Source of the DNA: Harmonia axyridis
Lineage: Eukaryota; Arthropoda; Insecta; Coleoptera; Coccinellidae
Reading direction: 5' to 3'
Assembly (NCBI RefSeq): GCF_914767665.1
Contig: NC_059502.1
Span: 52,186,031 to 52,250,030, forward strand
Length of the DNA stretch: 64,000 bases
This document shows positions 9,338-20,604 of this stretch, one piece after another. The position numbers and the translations under genes were made by a program. The notes below the pieces were generated by a model. It was given only the letters and a program-made list of their open reading frames with translations, was not told the DNA's origin and did no database searches. Position 1 is the first letter of the stretch. Each line of letters starts with the position of its first letter.

Positions 9338-10415
9338 TGTAACGTTACAATTGCCCATGAGACTCTGAGGACTAATTTCTAGGGGTGGTTTGGCTTATTT
9401 GGCAACAAAACTCCTACCCAGGTTTTTACAAATTTAATAAAATTAAAATATACAATGATCGATCCTTTTCACTCCAAACAAATAATAAAATAGAAACTTA
9501 ACTTAAAACGATTTTAAATGAGCCACTCTGCTACTAGAATGGAACCACTTCTGTAAACTATCTTCAGCCTTCTGAACACCAATTCCTATCAGGAAGCTAT
9601 AGTACTCCAATCCCCATTCAACGAAGTTGTTGTGATAATGCCAGGTATTTCGCAGGTATTCTCTCAGATTCAGGAACTAAAGTGGTCTAACATACGTACT
9701 ATTCGAAATTCTGTATCTCAAGGAAGTAGTTCTTGATATCTATCAATCCCAAGAAAGGTTTTCTTTGTTCTAATCCCACGGGAGGTTTCTTCGTTCTAAT
9801 CTCACGGGAGGTTTCTTCGTTCCAATCCCACGGGAGGTTTTCTTCGTTCTAATCCCACGGGAGGTGCTTTGAGAAAATGAACAAAAATGATATCAGAATA
9901 TGTTAACTGAAAATACAACTTCTTCTCGGATTTCTAACCAAGAAATTACAAAGAAATCATTACATTTATTATCAAATAAACCTGAGAAGGAGTTTTGCTG
10001 ACATTATTTGACACAAAAAGAATTCTACCAAACCTGAAATACGTTTCGACAAGATGGATGACTCTAAAAAAAAACTACTGTTTCAAATTAAATTGATTCA
10101 TTCTGGTGAGATTATTACTTGTTGAATACTAATATTCATGTTAACACTTACCGAGAATCCCGACACAATTCTCGCCGATAAATAAGATTCCGAGTCTCAA
10201 ATTAAATTAATAATGACTGAAATCTAAATCTGAGGTACTTATTCTTGCTGGAGTCTCCTCAATCATCATTGAAAATCTTTCAGAAAATTCTCTCCAGAAA
10301 CGCGCATCTGCGTTCCGACCGAAAGTACACGATATGAAACGATTAATTGACAAATTACCGCGTCTTCAAAAATTCCAGTAGCGTAACATGGAATGAAGCG
10401 TGCAAAATCGTTGCA
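9338..10415. mobile_element. Solo LTR of an LTR retrotransposon, 1078 bp
   Basis: The standard spacer reads TGTCAACAAATAAG. Here it is split so that CAAC occurs on both sides (9334-9337 and 10416-10419), a 4-bp target duplication. The inserted sequence starts TGTAACGTTACAA and ends CGTTGCA, the TG...CA ends of an LTR. No gag or pol frame is inside. The 4-bp duplication is typical of Ty3/gypsy elements, but the family is not proven. It is probably the product of LTR-LTR recombination. Confidence 0.7.
9752..9868. repeat. Minisatellite inside the solo LTR
   Basis: Four to five imperfect copies of a unit of about 26-30 bp share the core TCCCACGGGAGG, preceded by TTCTTCGTTC. Neighbouring copies differ by single bases and by T-run length. 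It lies wholly inside the 1078-bp LTR. Confidence 0.75.
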
Positions 10416-10611
10416 CAACAAATAAGAAACGACAGTTTAACCCTTTTTTAAAATATTTATTTTTACCAGAGTGATAAAATAAATCAGATATAATTGAACG
10501 AAAATAAAAATCATATTCTCTTTTCACATTGTTTAGGTTGAATTTCGAAACGTTCAACTAAAGAACGAAATCAGTTTGAGTAGTTTGATACTTCAAAATA
10601 AATATCGATAT

Positions 10612-11780
10612 GTAGAATTTCAAAACTGAAATTATAATATATATTATAATTAATAACGAAAGTATTCCATAATAATAGGAGCAAACTACTGAATATGTCG
10701 TATTTAACTGAATATTGTGACGATAAATCAGGATTTTCAACTAATGGAACTAGAGCATAATAGGTTTTCTGTGATCGAAATCATAATGCGAAAAATTAAA
10801 AAATATCGAATTTGACATTCTAAAATAAATATCGAATATTTTCGATACCTATGTAGCTGTTTTGAATTTCTGGACATCGATATAAAAGTTATGACTCAAT
10901 ATTGCTGAGAGCTCCAGAAATAAATGAAAACAATAAAATATTAATATTATTCAACGGCTGCTTTCAAATATCAACAGGTGGTTTCAACAGGTTCTGGTCA
11001 CGATAAATCAGAATTTTTGACTAATGCAACTAGATCATAATATGTTTCGTGTGGTCGAATTCATGATGCGAAATATTAAAAAAATATCGAATTTGATGCT
11101 CTAAAATAAATATCGATATGTAGAATTTCAAAATTGAAATTCTGCTTAACGAAAATACTCGATAAAAATGGGAGCAAACTACTAAATATGTCGTTTTCAA
11201 CTGAATCTCGTCATCTGAATCTTATTATTCTCCTCTATGATAGATTAGTATATTGTGCAACAAGTGGGGAAAGTCCAACATTTCTCGCGAGTGTGGAAGT
11301 TTGTGGTACGAGCCTGTAAGGCGAGTGCCACTTATAATAAATTTATTCATAGCTATATCATACCTTACTAACTGGATCTTCGTTATTATTTGGATTTTTC
11401 TGAGTATTAGGTACTAGAGAATAGTTTGAAATTTTTACTTTCATTACATAATGAAAACTTTAAATTAGAATATCCATGCCAAATTCAAGGTCAATATCTT
11501 GTAAAGGACAGGTGCTATGAGAAAAAACTTGAAAAAATCAAACTTCAACACCCTGTATATGGAAAACAAAGAGTTTGGGTGCCCATCCTTCAATTTAGGA
11601 ACACCCTGTATAAAAGCTGATTTGGAGTTTTATTCAATCCATTCGGTTTCTTTCATGCTGAATGAACCTAGTGTCATTTTGAAGTAAAAAGTGGTCCATT
11701 TTGAAGTGAAAGCTTGTATCTTTCCATGATTAAATGACATAACCTACTGAACACAAGTGAAATGGAAAATATCAAAAAAT
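10612..11780. repeat. 1.16-kb segment unique to spacer 1, with internal repeats
   Basis: The standard spacer goes directly from CGATATGTA to ATTAATACAC; here about 1.16 kb lies between. The motif AAAATAAATATCGA occurs three times (about 10595, 10824 and 11102). The longer match with GTAGAATTTCAAAA occurs twice, about 508 bp apart. Matching stretches around 10721 and 11000 (CGATAAATCAG, then ACTAATG-AACTAGA) extend this second-order repeat. A 64-codon frame at 11426-11620 has no recognisable domain. The AACACCCTGTATA near 11604 is a motif often seen in insect repeats. No transposon ends were identified. Confidence 0.55.
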
Positions 11781-12071
11781 TAATACACTTTGTTACTTCT
11801 TATAATGTGAAAATACAAGTAAATGAATGGGGACATTTTTTATTCTATTCATTCCAACTTCAATGCATTTTGTGAAAACCCATATTAATGAACGGCAAAA
11901 AAAAATGACGTCCCAAAATGGCGGAAGAATCTAGAATTTCCCCCCCCCCAAAAGTGGGTCCTGGATCCGCGCATGACGTATTTGAGTACTTAAGTGTGTT
12001 GGTACGCTTACTAGCTTAGTATTAGTTTAACAGTGGTGAAGTACAGAACAGATAATTTTAAAGCTAAAAAG

Positions 12072-12638
12072 ATGTCTTTGGATCATTTATATGAGTTCAG
12101 TTTCGAAAAGTTGTACAACGACTGTACAGAAAGGTAATGCTTTTACATCATTTTTTTCTTTAATTATTTTTGAAACAATATAATCGAATGTTATCTTCAG
12201 TTTCTGAATGTTGCATTTTTATAAAGAAATTTTTGTTCAATATATGTGTATGAAATGAACGATAACCATATTGTACCTATCAAACAGCGAATTAATATGT
12301 ACTTTTTTTTTCCTAGGGGTATAACTTTTGAGGAAGACTGCAGCGTATGTCTGAGTAGGTTGACTGGAGAACTGTACCTAACCGATTGCAGGCATTGTTT
12401 TCACAAAGAATGCATCGACAGGTGGTGCTCCAGTTCTTCCAAATGTTGTCCGATGTGTAGGACAACGTTAATTTTCGAAGGTACCTTCACTATCTTCGAT
12501 ACAAATTGGCAGAATGTCAATATACATCGTTTCGACAAGATGGACAACGATGAAGAATATGAAGAAGATGAAGAAAGTGTTGAAAGTGAAGAGGAAAATG
12601 AAGAAGATAATAAAGAAGAAACCAACAGGGAAATTTAA
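12072..12638 (+). CDS. RING-H2 array copy 2
   Basis: Exons 12072-12133 and 12317-12638, 183-bp intron. The RING ligands are unchanged. One substitution, S98N, lies at the start of the acidic tail, where GACAGT of the other copies reads GACAAC. The upstream region is the only one carrying the 1.16-kb unique segment, and CAGTATTAGTTTAAC replaces CAGTATCAGTTCAAC. The candidate initiator is therefore changed from TCAGTT to TTAGTT in this copy. Confidence 0.85.
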
Positions 12639-15043
12639 TTTAAGAGTGATGTTTCCTTCATTAAATTTCCCCTGGTTTATATATCTATAAACTCTTGTTA
12701 TTTTTGTTTGAGAACAATTCCTATTTTCAGGATTGTAAAAATGTGAATCCTACCAGGATAATGATTGAATATCTATTACCTATTCACAGACTAACGAGTA
12801 TAGAGCGTAATAATTACTAAATCAGTATGAAACTGTTCAATCATTTACCTAGAAAAATAAGATCAATTAAAGAAATTAAACTCTTCAAGAGACAATTATT
12901 CGAACTGTTAATTAAATGTGAACCATATTCTTTAAATGAATTTATAGTCTTTTGTCATGTACAAATATCATAGATATATTAGTTCATTGATTTATTTTTT
13001 TGTAAGGAATTTGTGACTTGTTTTTATCATTTTGTAATGTACATACAATTCTGGAAATAAATACCTATTATTATTATTATTATTATTATCCTAAATTTCA
13101 ATCTATAACCTTCAAATTTAAGGGAGATAAGGGGTGTGTACCATGATCCTATTACACCCGGTATGTATATTGATGACCATAAGGTTAGCTTCCTCCAAAA
13201 CAGTTTCCATTATGCATACAGTACCAGGAATACGAAAAAAAAAGATGAAATATAATGACTGTCATTTAATTTTCGATTTAAAATGAATTTCGAACAAGTA
13301 GAAACCAAGCCAATCCACAGTATTATTTAGAATTAGGATAAAATATAACAAAATGAAAAAATTGTTTTCCGAGAAGTAAATCAAAAATTTTCACAGCCTT
13401 GAAGTCACAGATAAAGGCCACTCCTACTGTTTTTTTTGAGCTGATTCGCGTGTGAGCTTCTCCTACTATCGGTCTATTTGATTGAAGATGGTTGAAATAT
13501 GTGCAGTCAGTTTTTGATAATTACCTGAAGCACGCAAAATTTGGTGTTTAAACACGAAATCCAATAATAATCCAAAGACAGTTTGAGGTCGTTTATACAA
13601 GAAATTCGTAATTGCCTCTGAAAAGATATATGATTGTTTTATTGTTGGTTTTTTTCATTCAGACTCAAGACAATTATCTTGTCTATGTCTGTGACCTTTT
13701 TCATTGAGGAGAAATATATAAACTATGAAATTTGTGACAAGAAGTAAATAATACAACTCATTGTAGCTTTTCATCGGAAAAATTTATCTAGGATCAATCG
13801 AGTAATTTGAAAAGGAAAAAATTTTATTCGAATGTCTAATATGTATTTAGATATACATATATGTGTTTGAAATGAAAATAACCATATTGTACCTTTCAAA
13901 CAGCGAATTACAGCCATCTATTAGTAAGTTATTATTAAATGCCATTTCATGAGCCATAATAGCTTGACAAATAAACATTTTAAAAAACTTGTAAGAAGTC
14001 ATCAAACAATAGTGACTTATCTGATAACATCATGCATAAAAAATTATTAATCCATTTTTTAATTACAAACAGATAGTTGAATAACTTTAAGAAGAAAGTA
14101 TGAGAATTATTCAACTATCTATCAGTAAATAATTAAATAATGCTTTAATGACCATAACGTGATCAGATAAGCAGAAAAAGTTAGACGCTATTCTTGAAGT
14201 TTTTTTAAAATGTTTATTTGTTTTATAATTTTTTTTTCGTGGTATTTATTTATCACTGACCCCTGAACAATAAGAATTTAGTTGCTGATATCAGGACCTA
14301 ATTTAGTTTATTCACAAATTCTTATGGATACCTCTGTTATCTATTAGAAAGTTAAATAATGGTTTAATGAACGTGGCATCATCAGATAACCAACAAAAGT
14401 TTGACTTAGGTACTCTTAATGAGTGTAGGTACATTTAAAATATTTATTTGTCATATTTATAATGACTTACCTAATGAGGTTGACGACCATTCTGAAAATT
14501 TTAACTATCTAATGTATTATCAGATGAATAATTCTTGGAATGTATCTGTCAACAAATAAGAAACGACAGTTTAACCCTTTTTTGAAATATTTATTTTTAC
14601 CAAGGTGATAAAATACATCAGATATAATTGAACGAAAATAAAAATCATATTCTCTTTTCACATTGTTTAGATTGAATTTCGAAACGTTCAACTAAAGAAC
14701 GAAATCAGTTTGTGTAGTTTGATACTTCAAAATAAATATCGATATGTAATTAATACACTTTGTTACTTCATATAATGTGAAAATACAAGTAAATGAATGG
14801 GGCCATTTTTTATTCTATTCATTCCACCTTCAATGCATTTTGTGAAAACCCATATTAATGAACGGCAAAAAAAAATGACGTCCCAAAATGGCGGAAGAAT
14901 CTAGAATTTCCCCCCCCCCCCAAAAGTGGGTCCTGGATCCGCGCCTGACGTATTTGAGTACTTAAGTGTGTTGGTACGCTTACTAGCTTAGTATCAGTTC
15001 AACAGTGGTGAAGTACAGAACAGATAATTTTAAAGCTAAAAAG
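12639..15043. repeat. Array spacer 2 (standard form)
   Basis: A clean, uninterrupted spacer of 2405 bp, useful as the reference form. The LINE tail ends near 13089. The hairpin is at 14071-14120. The C run before gene 3 has 12 bases. No gene is visible apart from the LINE remnant. Confidence 0.85.
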
Positions 15044-15610
15044 ATGTCTTTGGATCATTTATATGAGTTCAGTTTCGAAAAGTTGTACAACGACTGTACA
15101 GAAAGGTAATGCTTTTACATCATTGTTTTCTTTAATTATTTTTGAAACAATATAATCGAATGTTATCTTCAGTTTCTGAATGTTGCATTTTTATAAAGAA
15201 ATTTTTGTTCAATATATGTGTATGAAATGAACGATAACCATATTGTACCTATCAAACAGCGAATTAATATGTACTTTTTTTTTCCTAGGGGTATAACTTT
15301 TGAGGAAGACTGCAGCGTATGTCTGAGTAGGTTGACTGGAGAACTGTACCTAACCGATTGCAGGCATTGTTTTCACAAAGAATGCATCGACAGGTGGTGC
15401 TCCAGTTCTTCCAAATGTTGTCCGATGTGTAGGACAACGTTAATTTTCGAAGGTACCTTCACTATCTTCGATACAAATTGGCAGAATGTCAATATACATC
15501 GTTTCGACAAGATGGACAGTGATGAAGAATATGAAGAAGATGAAGAAAGTGTTGAAAGTGAAGAGGAAAATGAAGAATATAATAAAGAAGAAACCAACAG
15601 GGAAATTTAA
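15044..15610 (+). CDS. RING-H2 array copy 3
   Basis: Exons 15044-15105 and 15289-15610. One substitution, D118Y (GAT to TAT), lies in the acidic tail and lowers its charge by one; the RING is unchanged. Confidence 0.85.
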
Positions 15611-17337
15611 TTTAAGAGTGATGTTTCCTTCATTAAATTTCCCCTGGTTTATATATCTATAAACTCTTGTTATTTTTGTTTGAGAACAATTCCTATTTTC
15701 AGGATTGTAAAAATGTGAATCCTACCAGGATAATGATTGAATATCTATTACCTATTCACAGACTAACGAGTACAGAGCGTAATAATTACTAAATCAGTAT
15801 GAAACTGTTCAATCATTTACCTAGAAAAATAAGATCAATTAAAGAAATTAAACTCTTCAAGAGACAATTATTCGAACTGTTAATTAAATGTGAACCATAT
15901 TCTTTAAATGAATTTATAGTCTTTTGTCATGTACAAATATCATAGATATATTAGTTCATTGATTTATTTTTTTGTAAGGAATTTGTGACTTGTTTTTATC
16001 ATTTTGTAATGTACATACAATTCTGGAAATAAATACCTATTATTATTATTATTATTATTATTATCCTAAATTTCAATCTATAACCTTCAAATTCAAGGGA
16101 GATAAGGGGTGTGTACCATGATCCTATTACACCCGGTATGTATATTGATGACCATAAGGTTAGCTTCCTCCAAAACAGTTTCCATTATGCATACAGTACC
16201 AGGAATACGAAAAAAAAAGATGAAATATAATGACTGTCATTTAATTTTCGATTTAAAATGAATTTCGAACAAGAAGAAACCAAGCCAATCCACAGTATTA
16301 TTTAGAATTAGGATAAAATATAACAAAATGAAAAAATTGTTTTCCGAGAAGTAAATCAAAAATTTTCACAGCCTTGAAGTCACAGATAAAGGCCACTCCT
16401 ACTGTTTTTTTTGAGCTGATTCGCGTGTGAGCTTCTCCTACTATCGGTCTATTTGATTGAAGATGGTTGAAATATGTGCAGTCAGTTTTTGATAATTACC
16501 TGAAGCACGCAAGATTTGGTGTTTAAACACGAAATCCAATAATAATCCAAAGACAGTTTGAGGTCGTTTATACAAGAAATTCGTAATTGCCTCTGAAAAG
16601 ATAAATGATTGTTTTATTGTTGGTTTTTTTCATTCAGACTCAAGACAATTATCTTGTCTATGTCTGTGACCTTTTTCGTTGAGGAGAAATATAAAAACTA
16701 TGAAATTTGTGACAAGAAGTAAATAATACAACTCATTGTAGCTTTTCATCGGAAAAATTTATCTAGGATCAATCGAGTAATTTGAAAAGGAAAAAATTTT
16801 ATTCGAATGTCTAATATGTATTTAGATATACATATATGTGTTTGAAATGAAAATAACCATATTGTACCTTTCAAACAGCGAATTACAGCCATCTATTAGT
16901 AAGTTATCATTAAATGCCATTTCATGAGCCATAATAGCTTGACAAATAAACATTTTAAAAAACTTGTAAGAAGTCATCAAACAATAGTGACTTATCTGAT
17001 AACATCATGCATAAAAAATTATTAATCCATTTTTTAATTACAAACAGATAGTTGAATAACTTTAAGAAGAAAGTATGAGAATTATTCAACTATCTATCAG
17101 TAAATAATTAAATAATGCTTTAATGACCATAACGTGATCAGATAAGCAGAAAAAGTTAGACGCTTTTCTTGAAGTTTTTTTAAAATGTTTATTTGTTTTA
17201 TAATTTTTTTTTCGTGGTATTTATTTATCACTGACCCCTGAACAATAAGAATTTAGTTGCTGATATCAGGACCTAATTTAGTTTATTCACAAATTCTTAT
17301 GGATACCTCTGTTATCTATTAGAAAGTTAAATAATGG

Positions 17338-17472
17338 TGTAAATTCAAATGTGAAATTCTTCAATAACTTTTTTATTTGAAAACTTGACAATTCAGAACT
17401 ATCAAAAAACTAAACTCCCTTGATTTCCTGTTCACTCGTCTGTCAAATTAAAAAATGAATTTGGCCTTAACA
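17338..17472 (-). repeat. Putative short 3' LTR of BEL copy A (135 bp)
   Basis: On the minus strand the segment begins TGTTAAGGCC directly after a purine tract and ends TTTACA, with the conventional TG...CA ends. It contains an AATAAA followed by a T-rich stretch. The array sequence AATAATGG abuts its outer end. 135 bp is short for BEL/Pao, and with no 5' LTR the identity cannot be confirmed inside the window. Confidence 0.5.
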
Positions 17473-17544
17473 TTTCTCCCCCCTGTGAAGAACTTAAATC
17501 TTCACTAAGTGGTCGGAAGGATGCACAGCTTCGTAACAGGTCTT

Positions 17545-20500
17545 TTATAAATGCCTTTCTTCGTTTGAATTTTTGCCACCCTCACAATACCATAATTTCC
17601 TTGGTTTTCCCAAAAACGATGGTCCGCTAAACCAATCTCCATCTTGTTTAAGATCGATATTTTTCAATTCTTTGGTAGCCTGATCTGCTACATTTTCTTC
17701 AGAAGGATCCCAGTGCCACTGGAAAACATCTGCATTTTCATGGATTTCTCCTATTCGACATGACACGAACATAGGAAACCTTCTCGACTGGGATCTTATT
17801 TGTTTAAGTACCACCAATGAATCAGTCCAATAATGTGTTTCGCGAATTTTATGTTCAACTTCTTCCCATATTTTCTTGGATAGTCTGCATGCCAACACTG
17901 CTCCTTGTAACTCTAATTTGGGTATGATTTGCTGAGTCAATGGCGCAACTTTATACTCAGCAGTAACAAAGCAGACATGTGTTTCAGTATTATCCTCCTT
18001 TTCTTCTGTTCTGAAGTAAGCAACATAGGAATAAGCCTTATCACGCGCATCACAAAACACATTCGCCTTTATGATCAAAGTTGCCAAAAACCCGAAAGGA
18101 TCAAATATTGACATGATGATCCGCAAGACCTTCCGTTTCGTTGGTGCTATTGATCCTGATGTTTTTTCAATAGGAATTTTGTGAAAGTTCAGCGAATATA
18201 TGAATTGGTCAGTTTCTGGAGACCAAGACAATCCAAGAACTCTTTTGATTTCTTGTGAATCAATTTTAATGTTTTTTTCTGATTCAGCACGAAGACATTT
18301 TGGAATTGATTCTAGAACCCTCTTGGAGTTACTAATCCATTTCACCATTTCAAAACCAGCTTGATTATGAACATAAATTACATCTCGTACTCTTTGAATA
18401 GCTTCCTCGTATGTGCTACATGAATCCAAATAATCGTCAACATAATGTTGTCTCTTCATTGCTCTGCTTATTCCAGGGAATTTATCTTCGAAACATTCAG
18501 CATTCCTGTTCTTGATGAATTGGGCTACGGATGGAGAAGACACGGCACCGAAGATCATAACATTCATTTCATAAACATCCGGAATTCCACCAAGGTTATT
18601 TTCATCATGCCAAAGAAATCGTTGAGGACATCGATCTTCCTTTTTTATTAACACTTGGTGAAACATTTCCCTGATGTCCCCACTAAATGCAATTTTTCCC
18701 TGCCTAAAGCGCCATAAAACGGAAACCAAGGAAGGAACAAAGTCTGGACCTTGTAGTAAAAAGTCATTGAGGCTATATCCAAATGATCTTGCAGCAGCGT
18801 CAAAGACAAGTCTAATTTTACCGGGCTTATGGACGTTCCACACTGCAAAATGTGGTAAAAACCAGTTTCTCGGATTTTCTGTAATCTCCTCTAACTCTAA
18901 TTTTCTTGCATAACCCTTGTTGATATAATCCTGGATCTTCTCACGGTACTGCTTTGCGAATTCACAATCTTTCTTCATTTTCCTCTCCATGCAGGAAAGA
19001 CGGTTGAGTGCGTTTACTTTGCTGTCAGGAAATGCGACATCCATATTTCTCCAAAGGTGTCCAATTTCCCAACGGTTACCAATTCTTTTAGCTGTGCTAT
19101 TCATGATTTCAAGTGCTTTGCGATCTTCTACTGAGCTGATGATTTTTTCATTCACTCCGAAAGCTTCTAACTTGAAACTATCTTTCACCATACGATGGAG
19201 TTCATCATCTTCAATATGTCGGCAACAAAGAGTTGCATGATTCATTTCATTTCCATCAGTTGAATCAGTGAGTGCTCCATGAATAGTCCAACCTAATTTG
19301 GATTTGGACATTATAGGTTGATTCATTTTTGGTTGTATGACCTGACGTGGTATAATTAGTCCGCAATTGTCTTGGCCAATGAGAATTTCTGGAGTTGCAT
19401 TCTCCACGGCCTCTAGAATTTTCCGGTTCAAATGTGGGAAATTCTGAGACAAAAGATCTACATTGATTTTCTGGTTTGGTATACTCAAGTTTTTAACAGT
19501 CCTCAAATTTTTCAGATTATAGAAGATTTGTTTATTGCTGTCGGCAGAAATATCAACATCAACCATTTTCGATTCATCCTCGAAATGGGTAATGTTATTT
19601 GTCCATTGAAAACGGAGTGGAACGATGGGTCCAGAGAGGTTCAATTTCATAGCTAAATTTTCATCCATCATCGAGCATGTGGAGCCTTCATCGAATAAGG
19701 CAAATGTCTTGATTTCATTATAAGGCCCACGAAGTATAACTGGTGCTATTCTCAGCAGAGTTTTTTGATCCACATCGTTCAATTTCGCACAAAATTCACT
19801 CGAAGCTGCTGTTTTATCTTGTAAAGTTGGATATGAGCTGTTTGGATCTCTTGCCAGATGAAGAAGACTGCTATGCTTTCCTTTACAACCCATTATACCA
19901 CATCTCGTTCTGAGGAAACATTTATTAGCCATGTGACCCAATTGGAGACATAGAAAACATAATCTCAAATTCATAACTGATTGTCTTCTTTCTGGTATAG
20001 TCTTCTCTATGAATTCACCACATTCCTCTATTTTATGATTCGTTCTCTGGCAAAATACACAAACTTTGGAATTTTCTGCCTTTCTCGGCTCGGACTTTTT
20101 TGAAAAACTAACTGTTTCTTTCCTTGACATGTGTTTACTTCTCTGGAATGGATTACTTGTAGAAGCCATAGAATTTACCTCTTCTTCGTACCAATTTGCA
20201 AAATCTTCAAGGGATGTTGGTATTCCCTGTAAATCTTTCTGATATTTATATTTTCCCCAGTTGTACTTTTGTATGGTGGGAAGTTTTTCAACAATATTCA
20301 CTAACATTTCCGGATTGAACAAATATAGTGAAGAATTAACATTTCTCATCGTGACCACCATATTAGTAACTGCGTTTGAGAAAAAAATACAGGATTCCAA
20401 ACTGTCTTCTTTTACAGGGCTGATTTTCTTCACTTTTTCCATGAGAGATAGAACAATCCATTCAGGTCTACCAAAATTCATCTCGAGCATATTGATTATC

Positions 20501-20604
20501 CTTGAAACATTGCTTGGAGATATTAGAAGAGCTTTAACAGTTTCCCTAGCTTTTCCCTTGAGTGCTCTATCAAGACGAATGAGGTTATCCTGGTCTGATA
20601 ATCC
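17545..20604 (-). CDS. BEL/Pao gag-pol remnant: zinc knuckles, protease, RT, RNase H; no integrase
   Basis: The frame is open from the junction at about 20604 to the stop at 17545; the first Met, at 20490, opens 981 codons. Numbered from that Met, residues 1-100 belong to a DUF1759-like gag part. CCHC-type knuckles occur near 144-157 and 178-191. The aspartic protease motif FDEGS has its Asp at 267. RT blocks follow (KIRLVFDAA near 558, catalytic YVDD at 683-686). RNase H is recognised by VFCDARDKA, LELQGA and YWTDS. The usual stretch between the RT thumb (FDPFGFLATLIIKA) and RNase H is missing in frame at about residue 809. Integrase is lacking after the RNase H. Confidence 0.85.
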   Translation of the reverse strand, partial: GLSDQDNLIRLDRALKGKARETVKALLISPSNVSRIINMLEMNFGRPEWIVLSLMEKVKKISPVKEDSLESCIFFSNAVTNMVVTMRNVNSSLYLFNPEMLVNIVEKLPTIQKYNWGKYKYQKDLQGIPTSLEDFANWYEEEVNSMASTSNPFQRSKHMSRKETVSFSKKSEPRKAENSKVCVFCQRTNHKIEECGEFIEKTIPERRQSVMNLRLCFLCLQLGHMANKCFLRTRCGIMGCKGKHSSLLHLARDPNSSYPTLQDKTAASSEFCAKLNDVDQKTLLRIAPVILRGPYNEIKTFALFDEGSTCSMMDENLAMKLNLSGPIVPLRFQWTNNITHFEDESKMVDVDISADSNKQIFYNLKNLRTVKNLSIPNQKINVDLLSQNFPHLNRKILEAVENATPEILIGQDNCGLIIPRQVIQPKMNQPIMSKSKLGWTIHGALTDSTDGNEMNHATLCCRHIEDDELHRMVKDSFKLEAFGVNEKIISSVEDRKALEIMNSTAKRIGNRWEIGHLWRNMDVAFPDSKVNALNRLSCMERKMKKDCEFAKQYREKIQDYINKGYARKLELEEITENPRNWFLPHFAVWNVHKPGKIRLVFDAAARSFGYSLNDFLLQGPDFVPSLVSVLWRFRQGKIAFSGDIREMFHQVLIKKEDRCPQRFLWHDENNLGGIPDVYEMNVMIFGAVSSPSVAQFIKNRNAECFEDKFPGISRAMKRQHYVDDYLDSCSTYEEAIQRVRDVIYVHNQAGFEMVKWISNSKRVLESIPKCLRAESEKNIKIDSQEIKRVLGLSWSPETDQFIYSLNFHKIPIEKTSGSIAPTKRKVLRIIMSIFDPFGFLATLIIKANVFCDARDKAYSYVAYFRTEEKEDNTETHVCFVTAEYKVAPLTQQIIPKLELQGAVLACRLSKKIWEEVEHKIRETHYWTDSLVVLKQIRSQSRRFPMFVSCRIGEIHENADVFQWHWDPSEENVADQATKELKNIDLKQDGDWFSGPSFLGKPRKLWYCEGGKNSNEERHL

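Larger units (their letters stand above)
3545..12071. repeat. Array spacer 1, expanded by four insertions or retained segments
   Basis: The standard spacer is interrupted by a piggyBac (5259-6727), a LINE (about 6808-9215), a solo LTR (9338-10415) and a unique segment (about 10612-11780). The LINE tail ends near 3992; here its AATAAA is changed to AATATA, the only such change seen in the array. The 14-bp hairpin is at 4974-5023. The remaining pieces join up with the standard spacer once the insertions are removed. No host gene is visible apart from the mobile elements. Confidence 0.85.
17338..20604 (-). mobile_element. Defective BEL/Pao LTR retrotransposon, copy A
   Basis: Read on the minus strand, the element enters within gag at about 20604, continues through protease, reverse transcriptase and RNase H, and ends with a polypurine-type tract (complement of TTTCTCCCCCCTG at 17473-17485) and a short 3' LTR. 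The 5' LTR, the start of gag, the integrase and part of the RT connection region are absent. It cannot transpose by itself. The same element with the same ends lies at 53205-56471, so both derive from one insertion followed by duplication of the array. Confidence 0.88.

Noticed and set aside
9752..9868. Regular short repeats resembling a CRISPR array.
   Set aside because: Adjacent imperfect minisatellite copies without unique spacers, inside an LTR of a eukaryotic genome.
11426..11620. A 64-aa plus-strand frame in the unique segment of spacer 1.
   Set aside because: Short, without domain or splice support, and ending in a repeat-like ACACCCTGTATA stretch.
12246..12638. A 130-aa single-exon reading of the RING gene starting inside the intron.
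   Set aside because: The splice sites of the two-exon model are good and conserved in all copies. The intron frame is broken in copies 1 and 6. It is kept only as an alternative in the findings.
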